Source: Corallium rubrum (Eukaryota; Cnidaria; Anthozoa; Scleralcyonacea; Coralliidae). From it: a DNA stretch of 64,000 nt. The position numbers and the translations under genes are program-made. The stretch spans positions 15,999,030 to 16,063,029 of the forward strand of contig OZ036004.1 of the NCBI GenBank assembly GCA_964035015.1, read 5' to 3'. Under the pieces are notes generated by a model. The model was given only the letters and a program-made list of their open reading frames with translations. It was not told the origin of the DNA and did not search any database. Shown here one piece after another: positions 1 through 11,302 of the stretch (position 1 is the first letter of the stretch; the number at the start of each line of letters is the position of its first letter).

Positions 1-267
1 TCTCACAGTGGAATCAGAAAAGGGAAGCATGGGTGGCATGTGCTGTTAGGGCACCAGAAAGTTAAGCCTGGTTAGATGGGATTAGTACTTGGATAGCTTG
101 GAACTTATGTGAGTAGAGTTGTAGTTGATCTCTCCTGTGCTTCGAGGGTTTTTTGCTGGGTTCTCCAGTTTTCCTCCCTCTGTAAAATTAACACCTAACA
201 TCTGGCTGCCTGGAGTGCCTTTGATATATATGCCTCAACACAGCCACGTTGATCTGCGTCCTTCGTA
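1..267. repeat. Unclassified dispersed repeat, SINE-like 3' portion
   Basis: There is no ORF here. Positions 140-185 contain the phrase gggttctccagttttcctcc, very like the SINE tail at 30800-30850 (gggtactcaggtttcctcc). I read this as the 3' part of a SINE lying just outside the ISL2EU-like element. The A and B boxes are not visible. Confidence 0.35.
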
Positions 268-269
268 AT

Positions 270-459
270 AGTCGGTTCCCCTTATTCGCGAAGGCCGCAA
301 AGAATTCTGGTAAATGTATTCAGCAAGACCAAGCTCCAATATGGCGTCCAACATGATCGATGAGGAGCCATCTACTTCTGGCGTTATTTCTCTGTCATCT
401 CAGCCAAACTCTAGTTCTTTTCAGAACTCTTGCACGAGTTTGGTATCTGAGATGCCAGT
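270..459 (+). repeat. Left 190-bp TIR of the ISL2EU-like element
   Basis: Nearly identical, as reverse complement, to 4186-4375. It contains the ATG at 314 and the first 49 codons of the SWIM protein, so it is coding as well as structural. Confidence 0.9.
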
Positions 460-1279
460 AGAAGGTTCATTTGATGCGGAAAACGTTTGTCCGAACAATA
501 TAAATGTCGAAGGAAATGTTGCCATCAGTCAGCCTGGAGATGGTTGGACTCGATCTCTTCTTGGTCTTCCTGCCTTTCAATACGCGTTTATTCATGAGCA
601 TTTGGTGGAAAATTCAGAGACAATGCCCGATCATCGTCCCACTGGCGCCCATCGCCACAAGAAAATGGGATATCGCTTGTTCAAAGAGAATTATGTCAAA
701 AATCTTCGTGTCAAACCCAATGTGCAAACCAACTCCAAACTCTTTCTGGTGAAGAGCCTTGTGTGCGCGTCCATGAAAAAGCAATCCTACACCGTCTATG
801 TCCATCTCTCCCAAACAGATGGTAAGGTTGCAAAAGCTAAGTGTTCTTGCAAGGCTGGTGCTGGGGGATGTTGTAAACATGTTGCAGCGACTCTGTTCCA
901 AATACATGACTTTGTGGAACTTGGTTTAAGTACTGTCCCTGATGACAAAAGCTGTACTGATGTTTTACAGCAATGGAATGTTCCGAAAAATGCAGATACA
1001 CAGGGACCATTACTATTTACTGAATTGAAATTTGAAAAGGCTAACTTTGAAAGGGACAATAGCAAAAGGAAAAGACCCATTTTGTCTGCATCAAGAAATG
1101 GTTACTGTGCTACCCCACCTATGGCAAGGGAAATAAGTGTTGAAAGGATAAAGAAATTAAAAGATAGTTTAAGTGGTTCTAATACTCTTCTTGGTGCATT
1201 ACTTCGTGACAGTGATTGCAAACCATGTACTATATTTCCAACTTCATTAAAAACTCCAGTAAATTGTGAAGAGAGTTAA
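314..1279 (+). pseudogene. SWIM zinc-finger half of the transposon accessory protein (frameshifted)
   Basis: This reading frame has 321 codons. A Ser/Thr-rich N-terminus encoded by the TIR is followed by a SWIM zinc finger at about residues 165-200, with the pattern C-x-C (CSCKAG) then C-x-H (CCKHVA). SWIM fingers bind DNA or protein, and in ISL2EU-type elements they precede a YqaJ nuclease in one polypeptide. Here the frame stops right after the motif CEES. One extra AG dinucleotide near 1271-1275 (gaagagagtt) separates it from the nuclease frame, which continues without a stop from 1273. I infer one ancestral ORF, 314-2043, broken by a 2-bp duplication. An undetected intron is the alternative. 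Confidence 0.75.
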
Positions 1280-2043
1280 TTACAGTAGACCCAAGACAAG
1301 AGATTTTTGATGGCTTGGCACAAGAAATTGAGTGGAAACATGTGGATGGACCATGTCGCAAGTTTGTAACTGATATCGTATGTGTATCAAAGGAAGAGGT
1401 AAAGAGAATTGAAAAGGAAACTATGGGACAATCTTCCAATAAGAAATGGTTTATGGAAAGACGAAAAAGACTCACTTCTTCTAACTTTGGCTCAGTGATC
1501 AAAAGAAAAATGGACATCTACCCAAAAAGTATTTTGAAGAAAGTACTTGGAGGCCAAAAATTGTCAACTTCAGCTTGTCATTGGGGGCTAGAAAATGAAC
1601 ATGTTGCAAAAGAGAAGTACAATGAACAACTTCCCAGTGCTAAACTTTATGATTGTGGACTCATCATCAACCCACAATGGCCCTGGTTGGCTTGCAGTCC
1701 TGATGGGTTTAGTTTATTAAATGGTGAATGGTATGCCATTGAAATAAAATGCCCATTTTCAAAGAGGGACATGACCATTCAAGAGGCATGTTCTGACAAA
1801 AGCTTCTGTATGATCCTTATTGATGGAAAACCAACACTAAAAAGAAATCATCATTATTTTTTTCAGTGTTTAGGTGTAATGGCACTATGCCAGTTACCTT
1901 TTTTAGATTTCATTGTTTATACACAGGAAGATATTTGTATAGAAAGAATTTATTTTGACAAACAATTATGGAACAAGAACATGCTTCCTAAACTCTCAGA
2001 TTTTTATTTCAAATTTATGATGCCTGAAATTCTAAAGGCATGA
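1273..2043 (+). pseudogene. YqaJ/lambda-exonuclease-like domain of the transposon accessory protein
   Basis: The frame is open from 1270 to the stop after 2040. It has no credible ATG start of its own and continues the SWIM ORF in another frame. PD-(D/E)XK nuclease motifs are in order: LTSSNFG, GLENEHVAKEKY (first acidic position), ACSPDGFS (catalytic Asp), AIEIKCPF (E-x-K), then HHYFFQCLGVM. All catalytic residues expected of a YqaJ-type recombinase/exonuclease are present. In ISL2EU elements this protein accompanies the transposase; its exact role in transposition is not established. AATAAA follows at about 2056. Confidence in the family is high, and lower that the protein is expressed as one unit. 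Confidence 0.8.
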
Positions 2044-2681
2044 TATTCAGTTAAATAAATATTATTAAAATTGAACTAAGTAATTATTAGACCTACCTGG
2101 CAGCTGCTGGGTGCTTATAACGTTTCTATTGTTACCAAGAGGCATATATAATAAGTCAGTACATTACAGTCCTCTTTTTTGGCATATATAATAAGCGTAA
2201 GCTTTTCAAACGTAAACAAACGTGTGAAATAGTTCATGCTTCAAGCTCGAACGTAAATGGTAGGTAGTAATTTCACAATGTTTGTCAACATTGCTACATT
2301 AACCCATTGAAGGCAAGGGTACACCACTATATTCTGGTTAATACCAGATGATTTTATTCAGCAGAGTGGGGCGCATGTCTCTCAATGGGTTAATTCTAAG
2401 TTCCATGAATAGAAAAATGTTTCTTGAATTCAGTTTGTCGAACTGTATAAAATTGATTTTAAGTTAAAAATTTACTGCATGTACCCCCTGGCTGATAAAA
2501 TAGTTCTTATCGCAGATTATGTATCAGACCTCACCACTCTAACAATTACAACATACATTAAAACAAATATCTAAACACAACCAAATGATATGAAAAAACA
2601 TTTTATTCCTAAGATCTGAATACCTCGCTTTTAATATTTAATACATTTTAATTTTTTTATACCAAAAATTTAGTTCATCTA
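2044..2681. other. Non-coding spacer between the convergent transposon genes
   Basis: AT-rich, no supported ORF. It contains a 95-bp hairpin (2299-2393) with ends TTAACCCATTGA / TCAATGGGTTAA, probably a small MITE, and a duplicated ggcatatataataag motif (2142-2156, 2181-2195). Confidence 0.5.
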
Positions 2682-3554
2682 TTATGTATTACCATCACTG
2701 ACTAAAGGAGGTAAAAAATTAACAAGGTAACAACAAATCACCCAAATTTTATTTAGCTCTGCAATCATGCTTGTTGGATACCTTCCTTGGAGTATCCTAT
2801 AGTTTTTAATTCGTTCAATTGCCCGCTCAACATGTATACGCAAGGAGGCAATTCTCCTTGTTTCTGTCTCCTCTTCCACAGATAACTGGTCTTTACCCCT
2901 CATGAAGGCTGGAATGTTTAGTGTGACACCTTTCGGTAAGTCATCCAAAATTTCAAACCCTCGGTCAGCCATAACTGAATCACCTTCTTCCAATAGTTGT
3001 AAAACACCACTGTGCTTGGTAATATTTTGGTCACTTGTTCTACCAGGATACAGCTCAGAAACAAAGGTAACTGCTCCATTAGGTGCTACTCCAATAAGAC
3101 CTTTAGCTGTGTTCTGGTGCTTGTAGCTTGAGAATGTTGCACTCTGTGTTCGGTATGAAGATGCCATTTCAATAAATAATTCTGTGCAGTCTAATATGAC
3201 CCTAGTTGTTGGGTATGAATTTTGAAAACAACTTGGCATAGTTTTCTGGATTGATGCCTTGGATGCCCAGATTGGTATTGCTCGCAGATGCGAATGAAGT
3301 ATATCAATCCATGTAATGCATATCCGGCTGAGGTGGCTAGTGGACAGGTTGCATCTTACAGCAAGGTCTTGCTCAAGGAGACCACATCTCAACCTTGCTA
3401 AGACAATGAACAACTCTTGTTCAGGACTCATTTGTCTCTTTGGACCACGTTTTGATGACTCTGGCGTGACTGAGTCATCATTTCTGGTATTTGATCCCCA
3501 GTAGTTCAGTTTATTAACTGCTGGTCCCAGGAATTCAAAAAAGATCTTGAACAA
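2682..3554 (-). pseudogene. DDE transposase catalytic half (DDE_Tnp_4-like), ISL2EU type
   Basis: This 290-codon frame lies on the - strand. It begins with a helix-turn-helix region (PEQELFIVLARLRCG through STSHLSRICITW), followed by the RNase-H-like DDE domain: first Asp in ILDCTELFIEM, second Asp in VMADRGFEIL, catalytic Glu in IHVERAIERIKNYRI. A YPGRTSDQNIT motif lies between them, typical of the DDE_Tnp_4 family shared by Harbinger and ISL2EU elements. The true N-terminus is not at this frame's first Met. The upstream frame (3506-4110) ends in residues that run on into this one after a one-base deletion near 3557 (gttatg). The catalytic triad is intact, but the gene as assembled is broken. 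Confidence 0.85.
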
Positions 3555-4110
3555 ATCATAACTTGAAACCCAGTATAAAACATAAAAAGTTTTGGATTGT
3601 CCTTAAATGTTTCTAAAGAGAATGCATTCTCTTTTAGTTTCTGCTTAAGTTCGTTAATAGTGTTGGTCAACTCCTCTACCTTTTTACTGTTCTCCTGCTT
3701 CAGCTGTTCCATCTGCTCTTTTAGTTCTTGGTTTTCCTTTCGCAGTCTTTTCAATTCATTTGCCTCCTTGTTTTCAACATCTTGCTCAAATCGTAGTTTC
3801 TTTGGTAGTAGAGCTGAAGTCATCCTTCCTCCTGAACTATTTCTTGTCGTACGTGGCGTGGCTATGGTTGGTGTTGTTGACTTAATAGGCACGTTTATGG
3901 TGGGAATATTGTTCATGTATGTTTTCGTACCTCCAACAAAATGGGCTGAACAAACTCGATGGGAAGACGATGGGACAAAATTTTCCCGTTTAATCATGTG
4001 GAGCCACTTCTTCCTTAGGTTAGAATCCTTGGAATAACATAAAAGGACAATTTATCTTCTTTATTCCTGATAGAATTGTTGAAACAGTTTGGAACACAGC
4101 ATGTAATACC
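3506..4110 (-). pseudogene. THAP zinc finger plus coiled coil, N-terminal half of the transposase
   Basis: On the - strand a THAP-type finger is spread over two frames. ITCCVPNCFNN (about 4080-4106) supplies the first cysteines, and IKRENFVPSSSHRVCSAHF (about 3940-3995) supplies the C and H ligands. A missing base in ccaagg near 4018 separates the halves. A Lys/Glu-rich coiled coil follows (about 3600-3790), then FYTGFQV, the lead-in to the DDE part. THAP domains bind the transposon ends. The upstream ATG at 4331, inside the TIR, is a possible start, but the frame between it and the THAP finger also shifts, so the real start is unresolved. Confidence 0.75.
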
Positions 4111-4185
4111 ACCACCACTATGATACGTCGATTTGGGGTTGAATTTTCTTCCAATGACGGCGACAAACAATCTGAAATACTTCCC

Positions 4186-4375
4186 ACTGGCATCTCAGAG
4201 ACCAAACTCGTGCAAGAGTTCTGAAAAGAACTAGAGTTTGGCTGAGATGACAGAGAAATAACGCCAGAAGTAGATGGCTCCTCATCGATCACGTTGGACG
4301 CCATATTGGAGCTTGGTCTTGCTGAATACATTTACCAGAATTCTTTGCGGCCTTCGCGAATAAGGGGAACCGACT
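4186..4375 (-). repeat. Right 190-bp TIR of the ISL2EU-like element
   Basis: Inverted copy of 270-459. Read on the - strand from 4331 it opens with the same ATG and the same 49-residue N-terminus, with one substitution (M to V at residue 14). Confidence 0.9.
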
Positions 4376-4377
4376 AT

Positions 4378-4880
4378 TCAGCTGCTGGCTGCGAGTAAGG
4401 ATGATTAGCCCCCAGTCCTTTATCCTTTAAAACACTTGCTGCCAAATCGAAGAACACGTACTTGCAGCTAGTGACAAATGCTCTTGGGAAATAATCATGG
4501 CAGATATTAATGCCACTTGCCACTTCGTGGTGGTATGTTGAACTGATTTGCTTGCAAGGAAACTAGCTTGCTTAGCTTGCAGGTTGTTTAAAGTCTCTAC
4601 ATATGGCCTGCAGCTTTTCTCGGCTCTACATTACTTGCAGCTCCAACTTGGCTGACACTTGCAGCTATGCATAAGCAAACATAAACATGTTTTCCAACCT
4701 TGAAATCTGTATAGGAGAATATCCAGCGGTGAGTTTACTACTCAACCCTTAAATATCAGTTGGTCACAGACATTGTCTGACCCATTCGTGAAATTGTCTG
4801 ATGTAGTGAAGGAACCACTGGACATTCTGTCCAACCCAAGTCTTCAATAAAGAAAATGTTTGAAATAATAAATGTTTATA
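4378..4880. other. Intron/intergenic DNA, no gene seen
   Basis: No supported ORF or clear repeat boundary. Phrases built on gtctgac recur on both sides of the pogo-like insertion (4760-4830 and 10310-10390), so this is probably one older repeat split by it. Confidence 0.4.
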
Positions 4881-5450
4881 CAGTGAAACCTGAGTTTTGC
4901 GACCCCCATGTTTTACGACCACCTGTCATACATGGTCACTTTTTCTGGCACGGACGATTTGTAGTTGAAATATACCTGCAATGAGCGACCACCTGCCTTA
5001 CGTTACCAGCGACCGGTTTTTTGTGTCCCAAACAAGATATGTACCTGTTATGAGCGACCAACTCAACGTAAAACTGCTGAAATACGTTAAAGAAATACCC
5101 GTTTTTTCGTAGTAAACAAATGCGAATGCGACCACATGTGAATACAAGAAACCGGAAGTGTTGCTCAATTGCCGTGTTACCGCATTTTAGTCTTGTTTTG
5201 CTTCTCTTTTGAGCATTATTTGATGAAAATCTGTGTGAATTTCTCCTGCCAAAGCCAAATACTTTTTAGTTGATGTTTGAGAGTTTAATACAATGACTGA
5301 ACAGTCCAAAACCATGAGTAATATTTGTTAACTTTAGACAAGTTGATCCTGACGATTGTTTACCGCGACAAGTTTGTATATTTTACAGCGGCTTTTTAAC
5401 TTGGAAAGGAAAGTGACAAAACTGAGTGTTCACATCTAAAAAATACTACT

Positions 5451-8400
5451 GGGTCATTCCTGCTCAAATCATCACCAAAAATGAGATTTGTTAACCATAC
5501 CATTTAGATTTTCCTGAAATTTGGCATATGTGTAAAATTCCATGTCACAAACACCCTTGCCAAGTATTATTCCAATATTCCCAACCATTCAAATGTTACA
5601 GGTCCTTACCGTTTGGTCCAAAAAAGCCCAAATTCTAGACAGGAAACAAAGTTGATGTTGTGTCCAAAGAACTGCTCCACTGAAAATAGTTTAAAATGAG
5701 GTAGTGCAATGAAACTTGGCCCTATGGTATTTTCAGCTATGCTGAATCTGAAGAACACATGCATTAATGCATGTGACAGCCCTCAAGACAGCTATTCTAA
5801 TAACAATGTACCCTGTATTTTCAAGCCATATGTAACCGGTAGTCAGTTGAAGGTGTCCAAATGAAAAGTACAAAGTTGTACCACTTTAAATAAAGACTTT
5901 TCCTTATCTATATAAATATATTTAAAATATGTAGAAGTGTCAGATTGGTACTATTAACCATTCCTAGAAAAAAACGACAATGAAAATAGGGCAAAATTGC
6001 ATGGTTTCACTCCAGCACATGAAGTTACATGTTTTCCAATTGCTGCCATTTTTGCCGATCTGAGCATGCTCAGTTCCACTATGAATGTATGTCCCACATG
6101 AGGAGGAGACTGAAACAGGTTTAAAAATGTTGTCTCAAAAGTAAAGATCACAAGCACAAGTACAAGCATCTATAAGGTATGTCATTGAATGTGGGGTTTT
6201 TTTTTGCATTTGATGTTCCCCCTTTGCCAACTCATGATATCTCTCTTTATATCTTAGTTTGACTCACTGAAGAATGGATCCCTGCTCTGTTGGAATTGCT
6301 AAAGATTGGGAATGTCACAAAAGATCCCATACCAGTCAAACAGGATTGATTGAATTTGCAGACTTAGAAGAGTCCCAGCAAGAGTTAGTTGTTTTGAGAT
6401 CAGGAGTAACAAGTGAAGTAAAGACCCTTTGCCATCATCATAAACAATTTTTGTTGGTGAAGTACGAGGCTTTTGAGAGAGTTTGCTGTGACCCATAATC
6501 GTACCCATGAAAAATCCAGGAAAGGTAAGTATTTTCATAAAATAAATCAAAATTATAGATTCAAGTGTTATAATCACTCATTGTCTTCATAACAGTTAGC
6601 AATGACAAATATTCAGTACTGCATATAAATTGAAACATTGATGTTTATTGAAAACATGTCTCTATCTACAGGTTCCCTTAGATGTATCAGCATGGATCTG
6701 GTCAAAGCAGCAAGTAAGCTAAAATTGAATTTGGTGCCTGGTAAAAAACTTTGCCCAACATGCAGAACCAGGATTTCCAATGCTTTACAGGAGTCGGACA
6801 ACGATCTGCACGAACTGGAAAATGTGGCAAGTCCATCTGACGAAGATATATCCGAACTTGAGAAATCAGTATCATTGGAGAAGGACCGCAGGATGTTATC
6901 AGACTGCTTCTCTTCAATTGGACTTTCACCACTGAAGTTGCACTCACAACCAACTTCGAGCAAAGTTCAGCAGGGTAAAAGAAAGTTGGAAGCTGCCTTT
7001 GGAACTATTACAAAAAAGGTTGCTAGATCACTGGATGTACCTTTAGAGAGATTGGCAGATGCTGAGGATAAGGGAGCAAAAGACACATTTGAAAAAGCCA
7101 AAGCCTTTGATGGATGATATGATGCTTTCACTGAAAGACAAGCTTAGATCTTTGAAAAACAACAGGCAGAAAATTCAGGTCCTTACTCTTGTTCCACCAA
7201 ACTGGACTAGCAAACAAGCAGCTGAGTATTTTGATGTCTCGCAGTATATGATACGTACAGCTCGCAAATTAGCAAATGAAAAAGGCATTTTATCACTGCC
7301 TGATCCAAAGAGGGGTAAAGGATTACCATCAGCAATATCTGACTTGGTACATCTTTTCTATCATGACGATGAGTTTACCAGGTTAATGCCTGGAAAGAAA
7401 GACTTTGTGAGTGTTTCACGAAATGTGCATAAGCAAAAGAGACTTATTTTATGCAACTTGAAAGAGCTATTTTCAGCTTTTGGGGAAAAGTTTCCGGAGG
7501 CAAAAGTTAGTTTCTCTAAGTTTTGTTCTTTGCGACCAAAGTGGTGTGTTTTGGCCGGAGGTGCTGGGACACATTCTGTCTGTGTGTGCACCATGCATCA
7601 GAATATCAAACTTTTGCTTGCGCCAATAGGTGCAAACTACAAAGAGTTAATGCAGTTGATTGTCTGTGACCTTGCCAATCGAGAGTGTATGGTGCAGAGA
7701 TGTGCCCATTGTCCAAAGACATCCGATGCTCTCAGAGATCATCTAAACGATCTTCTAACTGACTGTGATGATGTTTTGGAGTTTTCCCAGTGAACTACAA
7801 CCGATCGATCTACTCTCATATGCCAACAAGCATCAGTTGAAGATTATATTGATCTTGTAATTTTGCAGTTGCAAAAGTTGACAGCCCACTCTTACATTGC
7901 CAAGTCTCAAACTAAGTATTTAAAGAAGAGGAAAGAGGGGTTAGAAGAAGATTCTGTATTGTTTCTAGGGGACTTCGCGGAGAATTATAAATTTGTAGTG
8001 CACGATGAGGTGCAAGGGTTCCACTGGAACAACTTACAGTGCACTCTTCACCCCGTTGTAATTTATTTCAAAAATGATTCGGTAATTAATCATTATTCGT
8101 ACTGTGCCATATCTGATGATATGACCCATGATGTTGCTTTTGTTTATGAAGTGCAAACGAAGGTGATCGACGACATTAAAGAACGAATTCCAGGTATAAA
8201 AAAAATTGAATATTTTTCAGATGGTTGTGGCGGCCAGTATAAAAACCGAAAGAATTTTATCAACCTTTGCGTTCATAAGAAAGATTTTGACGTAGATGCA
8301 AAATGGACATTCTTTGCCACAAGCCATGGCAAGCAGCCGTGTGATGGTATTGGAGGGACGGTTAAACGTTTAGTTAGAAAGGCAAGCCTCCAGAGAAGCC

Positions 8401-9797
8401 TGAATAATCAAATCTTAAATCCGAATGAAATGTTCGAGTATTGTAAGGCTAATATTGCTGATATTATCTTCTTGTTCATTGATAAGAAAGAATTAAGCGT
8501 TACTCGGGAGGTACTAGAAAAACGGTTTAAAGATACCAAGGCAGTACCTGGCACGAGAAGTTTCCACCAGTATGAGCCCATAGATGAGAGCAAAATAAAA
8601 GTCAAAAGATGTAGTGAAGATGAGGAGTATACTCTGACACATGATTTATATGGACAAGACAATGTAGAACTTATAACTATTGCACCTTCTGATTTTGTAG
8701 CCTGCATCTATTGCGGAAAGTGGTGGGTTGGAGTTGTGGAAGAAATTAACGAGAAGGAATTAGATGTGTTGATAAAATTCATGCATCCACGTGGGCCTGC
8801 ACGATCTTTCCACTGGCCCAACCGAGAGGATTGCTGTTGGGTACCACAAACACATGTGATTTGTAAAATTGAAGTGCCAACAACAGCCACAGGAAGGCAA
8901 TACTACCTTGCCAAACAGGATATTATGACAATACCCAACAAATTTATAGCTCTTAATTAATAATTAAATTAAGAATATAAAATGAAGTTGACTTTATACT
9001 ATCCAATACCAGTTGTAATATGGATTAGAGCACCATCGTGCCTTAAAATTCCAATATGCTCATTGCCATGTATATATTTGGAACTGTGATCAAATTGTTG
9101 TGCATTACGCCATTAGCCACCTTGAGGTGATTAATAAAATAGCGGACAACTTCAAATCCAATTTAGTTTTGATTAGAAAGATATACTTATAACAAAACAG
9201 CTCTCCCCAAAACACAATCAATACAAGTATAACTTGATGTGCTGGGGTGAAATCATGCAATTTTGCCCAATTTTCATTGTCGTTTTTTTCTAGGAATGGT
9301 TACTAGTACCAATCTGAAACTTCTACATATTTTACATATATTTATATAGATGAAAAAAAGTCTTTCTTTAAAGTGGTACAACTTTGTACTTTTCATTTGG
9401 ACACCTTCAACTGACTACCGGGTACACATAGTTTGAAAGTACAGGGCATATTGTTATTAGAATGGCTGTCTTGAGGGCTGTCACAAGCTTTAATAGATGC
9501 GTTCTTCAGTTTCAGTATAGCTGAAAATGCCATAGGGCCAAGTTTCATTCCATTACCTGATTTTAATCAATTTCTGGAGCAGGTCTTCGGACACAATAAA
9601 ATCAACTCTGTTTCCAATCTAAAATTTCAGCCTTTTTGGACCAAAATGGAAGGACCTGTAACATTGGAATGGTGGGAAATATTGGAAAAATACGTGGCAA
9701 GATTGTTTTTGACATGGCATTTGACCAATATATCAAATTTTAAGCAAATCCAGGGGGTAAGGTTAAATCACCTTGATGATTTGAGCCGGAATGACCC
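5451..9797. mobile_element. 4.35-kb cut-and-paste transposon with 4-bp TSD and long TIRs (Sola-like?)
   Basis: The ends are GGGTCATTCC (5451) and GGAATGACCC (ending 9797), each flanked by TACT (5447-5450, 9798-9801). The inverted similarity extends inward about 550 bp with divergence (to about 6010 and from about 9240). One + strand transposase gene lies between. Four-base duplications and a GRG start fit Sola-type elements as I recall them; Chapaev- and Kolobok-like groups are alternatives. It inserted into the pogo-like element, so it is younger, yet its gene has already accumulated lesions. Confidence 0.7.
6274..8960 (+). pseudogene. Decayed DDE/D transposase with N-terminal zinc-binding region
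   Basis: It starts at ATG 6274. An intron runs from gtaagt (6524) to ctacag (ending 6671). The product has an N-terminal Cys/His region (CHHHKQF, FERVCCD, LCPTCRTRI), a helix-turn-helix (TSKQAAEYFDVSQYMIRTAR), the motif SLRPKWCVLAGGAG, then a catalytic domain: FLGDFAENYKF, FSDGCGGQYKNRKNF, SHGKQPCDGIGG. A C-terminal region with CIYCGKWWVG follows. The Asp-rich motifs resemble transposases of Sola/Kolobok-type elements. Lesions: a one-base shift near 6490 (gacccataat), a shift near 7112 (gatggatgat), and an in-frame TGA at 7791-7793 where the flanking frame suggests a Trp codon. The stretch 7794-8960 remains open to the stop at the end. Confidence 0.75.
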
Positions 9798-10239
9798 TAC
9801 TGGAAGACCGTAAATAAAGCCAAGAGCTTTTAACAAGACCAAACCAGCGCAAAAATTGAATCAAACGTAACAAAAACACAGCACAAAAACTGAAGTGAAC
9901 GACAGTACGAGACCATTTTGATGTGGAGAACATCGCTCTATAAAGGCCATGATATTAAACACACAAATGTCAAATTTCTTTGATATCCAATTAACATTAA
10001 TAAATCAAGACTGCACTTCTTTGAAGTGTTCCTGCTTTTTCCATTTCCCTTGTAAATGTTTATAAATCGCCATTTTCCTAACCTTGAAACAATGTTTATA
10101 TAAAGAACCGCTGCGGGTCGCGGCGCTGCCAAAATGGCTGCTATGACGTCACATCACTACCTGTCTGAACGACCACCTGTCCTTAACGACCACTTTTTCG
10201 TGGCACCAGAGGTGGTCGCAAAACTCAGGTTTCACTGTA

Positions 10240-10685
10240 CACTGTATAACCTTCTATTGTAACAATTTAATCACTGTAATTCAGTCCTCTTATTATTAAA
10301 TGATTTAATAAGTTTGTCTGACCTGAGTGTGTTGGTGTCTGACCAAACTGTAATTTTGTCTGATGTAAATGTACTCTGGTCCAAGGACCAGAGATTTGCA
10401 CATAAATCTTTGAACTTTTACACAAATGTTTGGTGACTTAATTAAAACCTGATTTTCCCCTCCTGTATAAATGACCCTATTTTGATGTTATTAATTTTTG
10501 CTCTGACTTATTTCCAAGCCAAACTAAACTCAAAGTCATTGGACATCCTATCACAACTTGGTACTCTCAGTTAATGAAACCCAATATTTTCAGTAGTTTG
10601 GGAGAGAAATCACCCTCATTTGGTCACATGAGTCACATCACGCAAGTTACAAGTATAGAATGGAGTGGATTAACCCTTTGATGCC
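10240..10685. other. No gene seen
   Basis: AT-rich sequence continuing the gtctgac-containing repeat seen before 4880. No supported ORF. Confidence 0.4.
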
Positions 10686-11269
10686 TAGCCTGCATAGCTG
10701 GTGGTATTAGGGAGTTTGGGCACAGTAGGCAGGCAATGCAAAATAACTCCTGCCAGAAAACCATGTGTTTTTGAATTCCTCCCACCGAATATGTTTGTGT
10801 AAGAGAACCAATCAGAATGTGAGCTAATAATAGTGATGCATGAAGCAATTGAAGCATGGTTGTTCAGTTTAATGGTAAATAAATTGAGGCAGTGATTGCA
10901 CTACATCTGCAAATGGTTCATCGGAGAGTGACGAGAGTTTACTATAACTGTGTAGTTAAACGATTCAACAGAAGAGATTTGATTGTTTATAAATATTCTT
11001 CAAGGGGGAGAGTTTTCACTTTTCAAAACGATGTGTGACCGATACGACTGATACTTTCTCAATATGACAATACCTTACCTTAATATTTGTCCACTCATGT
11101 CTGTAATATGATAACTCCTGAAATAAAAAAATCAATATTCTGACCAATCAGAATTCTCCATCACCCAGCGGACGGAGACCACTCAAAAACACATGGTTTT
11201 CCACAAGCGGTATTTTGCGTTGCCCACCTACCAACCTATGCCCAAATACCACCAGCTACGCAGGCTATT
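10686..11269. mobile_element. Fold-back MITE, about 580 bp
   Basis: The arms at 10686-10785 and 11173-11269 are inverted copies (agcctgcatagctggtggta versus its complement). The inner arms include aaaccatgtgtttttga. There is no coding capacity. Confidence 0.6.
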
Positions 11270-11302
11270 TGATGCCCGGATACAGATTTTTCTGTATTGC
11301 AT

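Larger units (their letters stand above)
270..4375. mobile_element. ISL2EU-like DNA transposon, about 4.1 kb, two convergent genes, inactivated
   Basis: A 190-bp terminal inverted repeat bounds the element (270-459 and 4186-4375), starting AGTCGGTTCCCC and flanked by AT on both sides (268-269, 4376-4377), compatible with a 2-bp target duplication. The + strand carries a SWIM zinc finger followed by a YqaJ-type nuclease. The - strand carries a THAP/coiled-coil/DDE transposase. That pairing is characteristic of the ISL2EU group of eukaryotic DNA transposons (family knowledge). AATAAA signals for the two convergent genes lie near 2056 (+) and 2600 (-). Frameshifts in both genes make this copy probably non-autonomous. 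It sits upstream of ARL8 exon 3, likely in ARL8 intron 2. Confidence 0.85.
4881..10237. mobile_element. Pogo/Tigger-like non-autonomous element, split by a later insertion
   Basis: The ends match as inverted repeats: CAGTGAAACCTGAGTTTTGC at 4881 and its complement ending at 10237, flanked by TA on both sides (4879-4880, 10238-10239). A CAGT start with a TA duplication is typical of pogo/Tigger elements. Without the internal insertion (5451-9797) the element is about 1 kb and shows no transposase, so it is a non-autonomous derivative. Blocks of gcgaccacctg-type sequence recur inside it. Confidence 0.7.
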
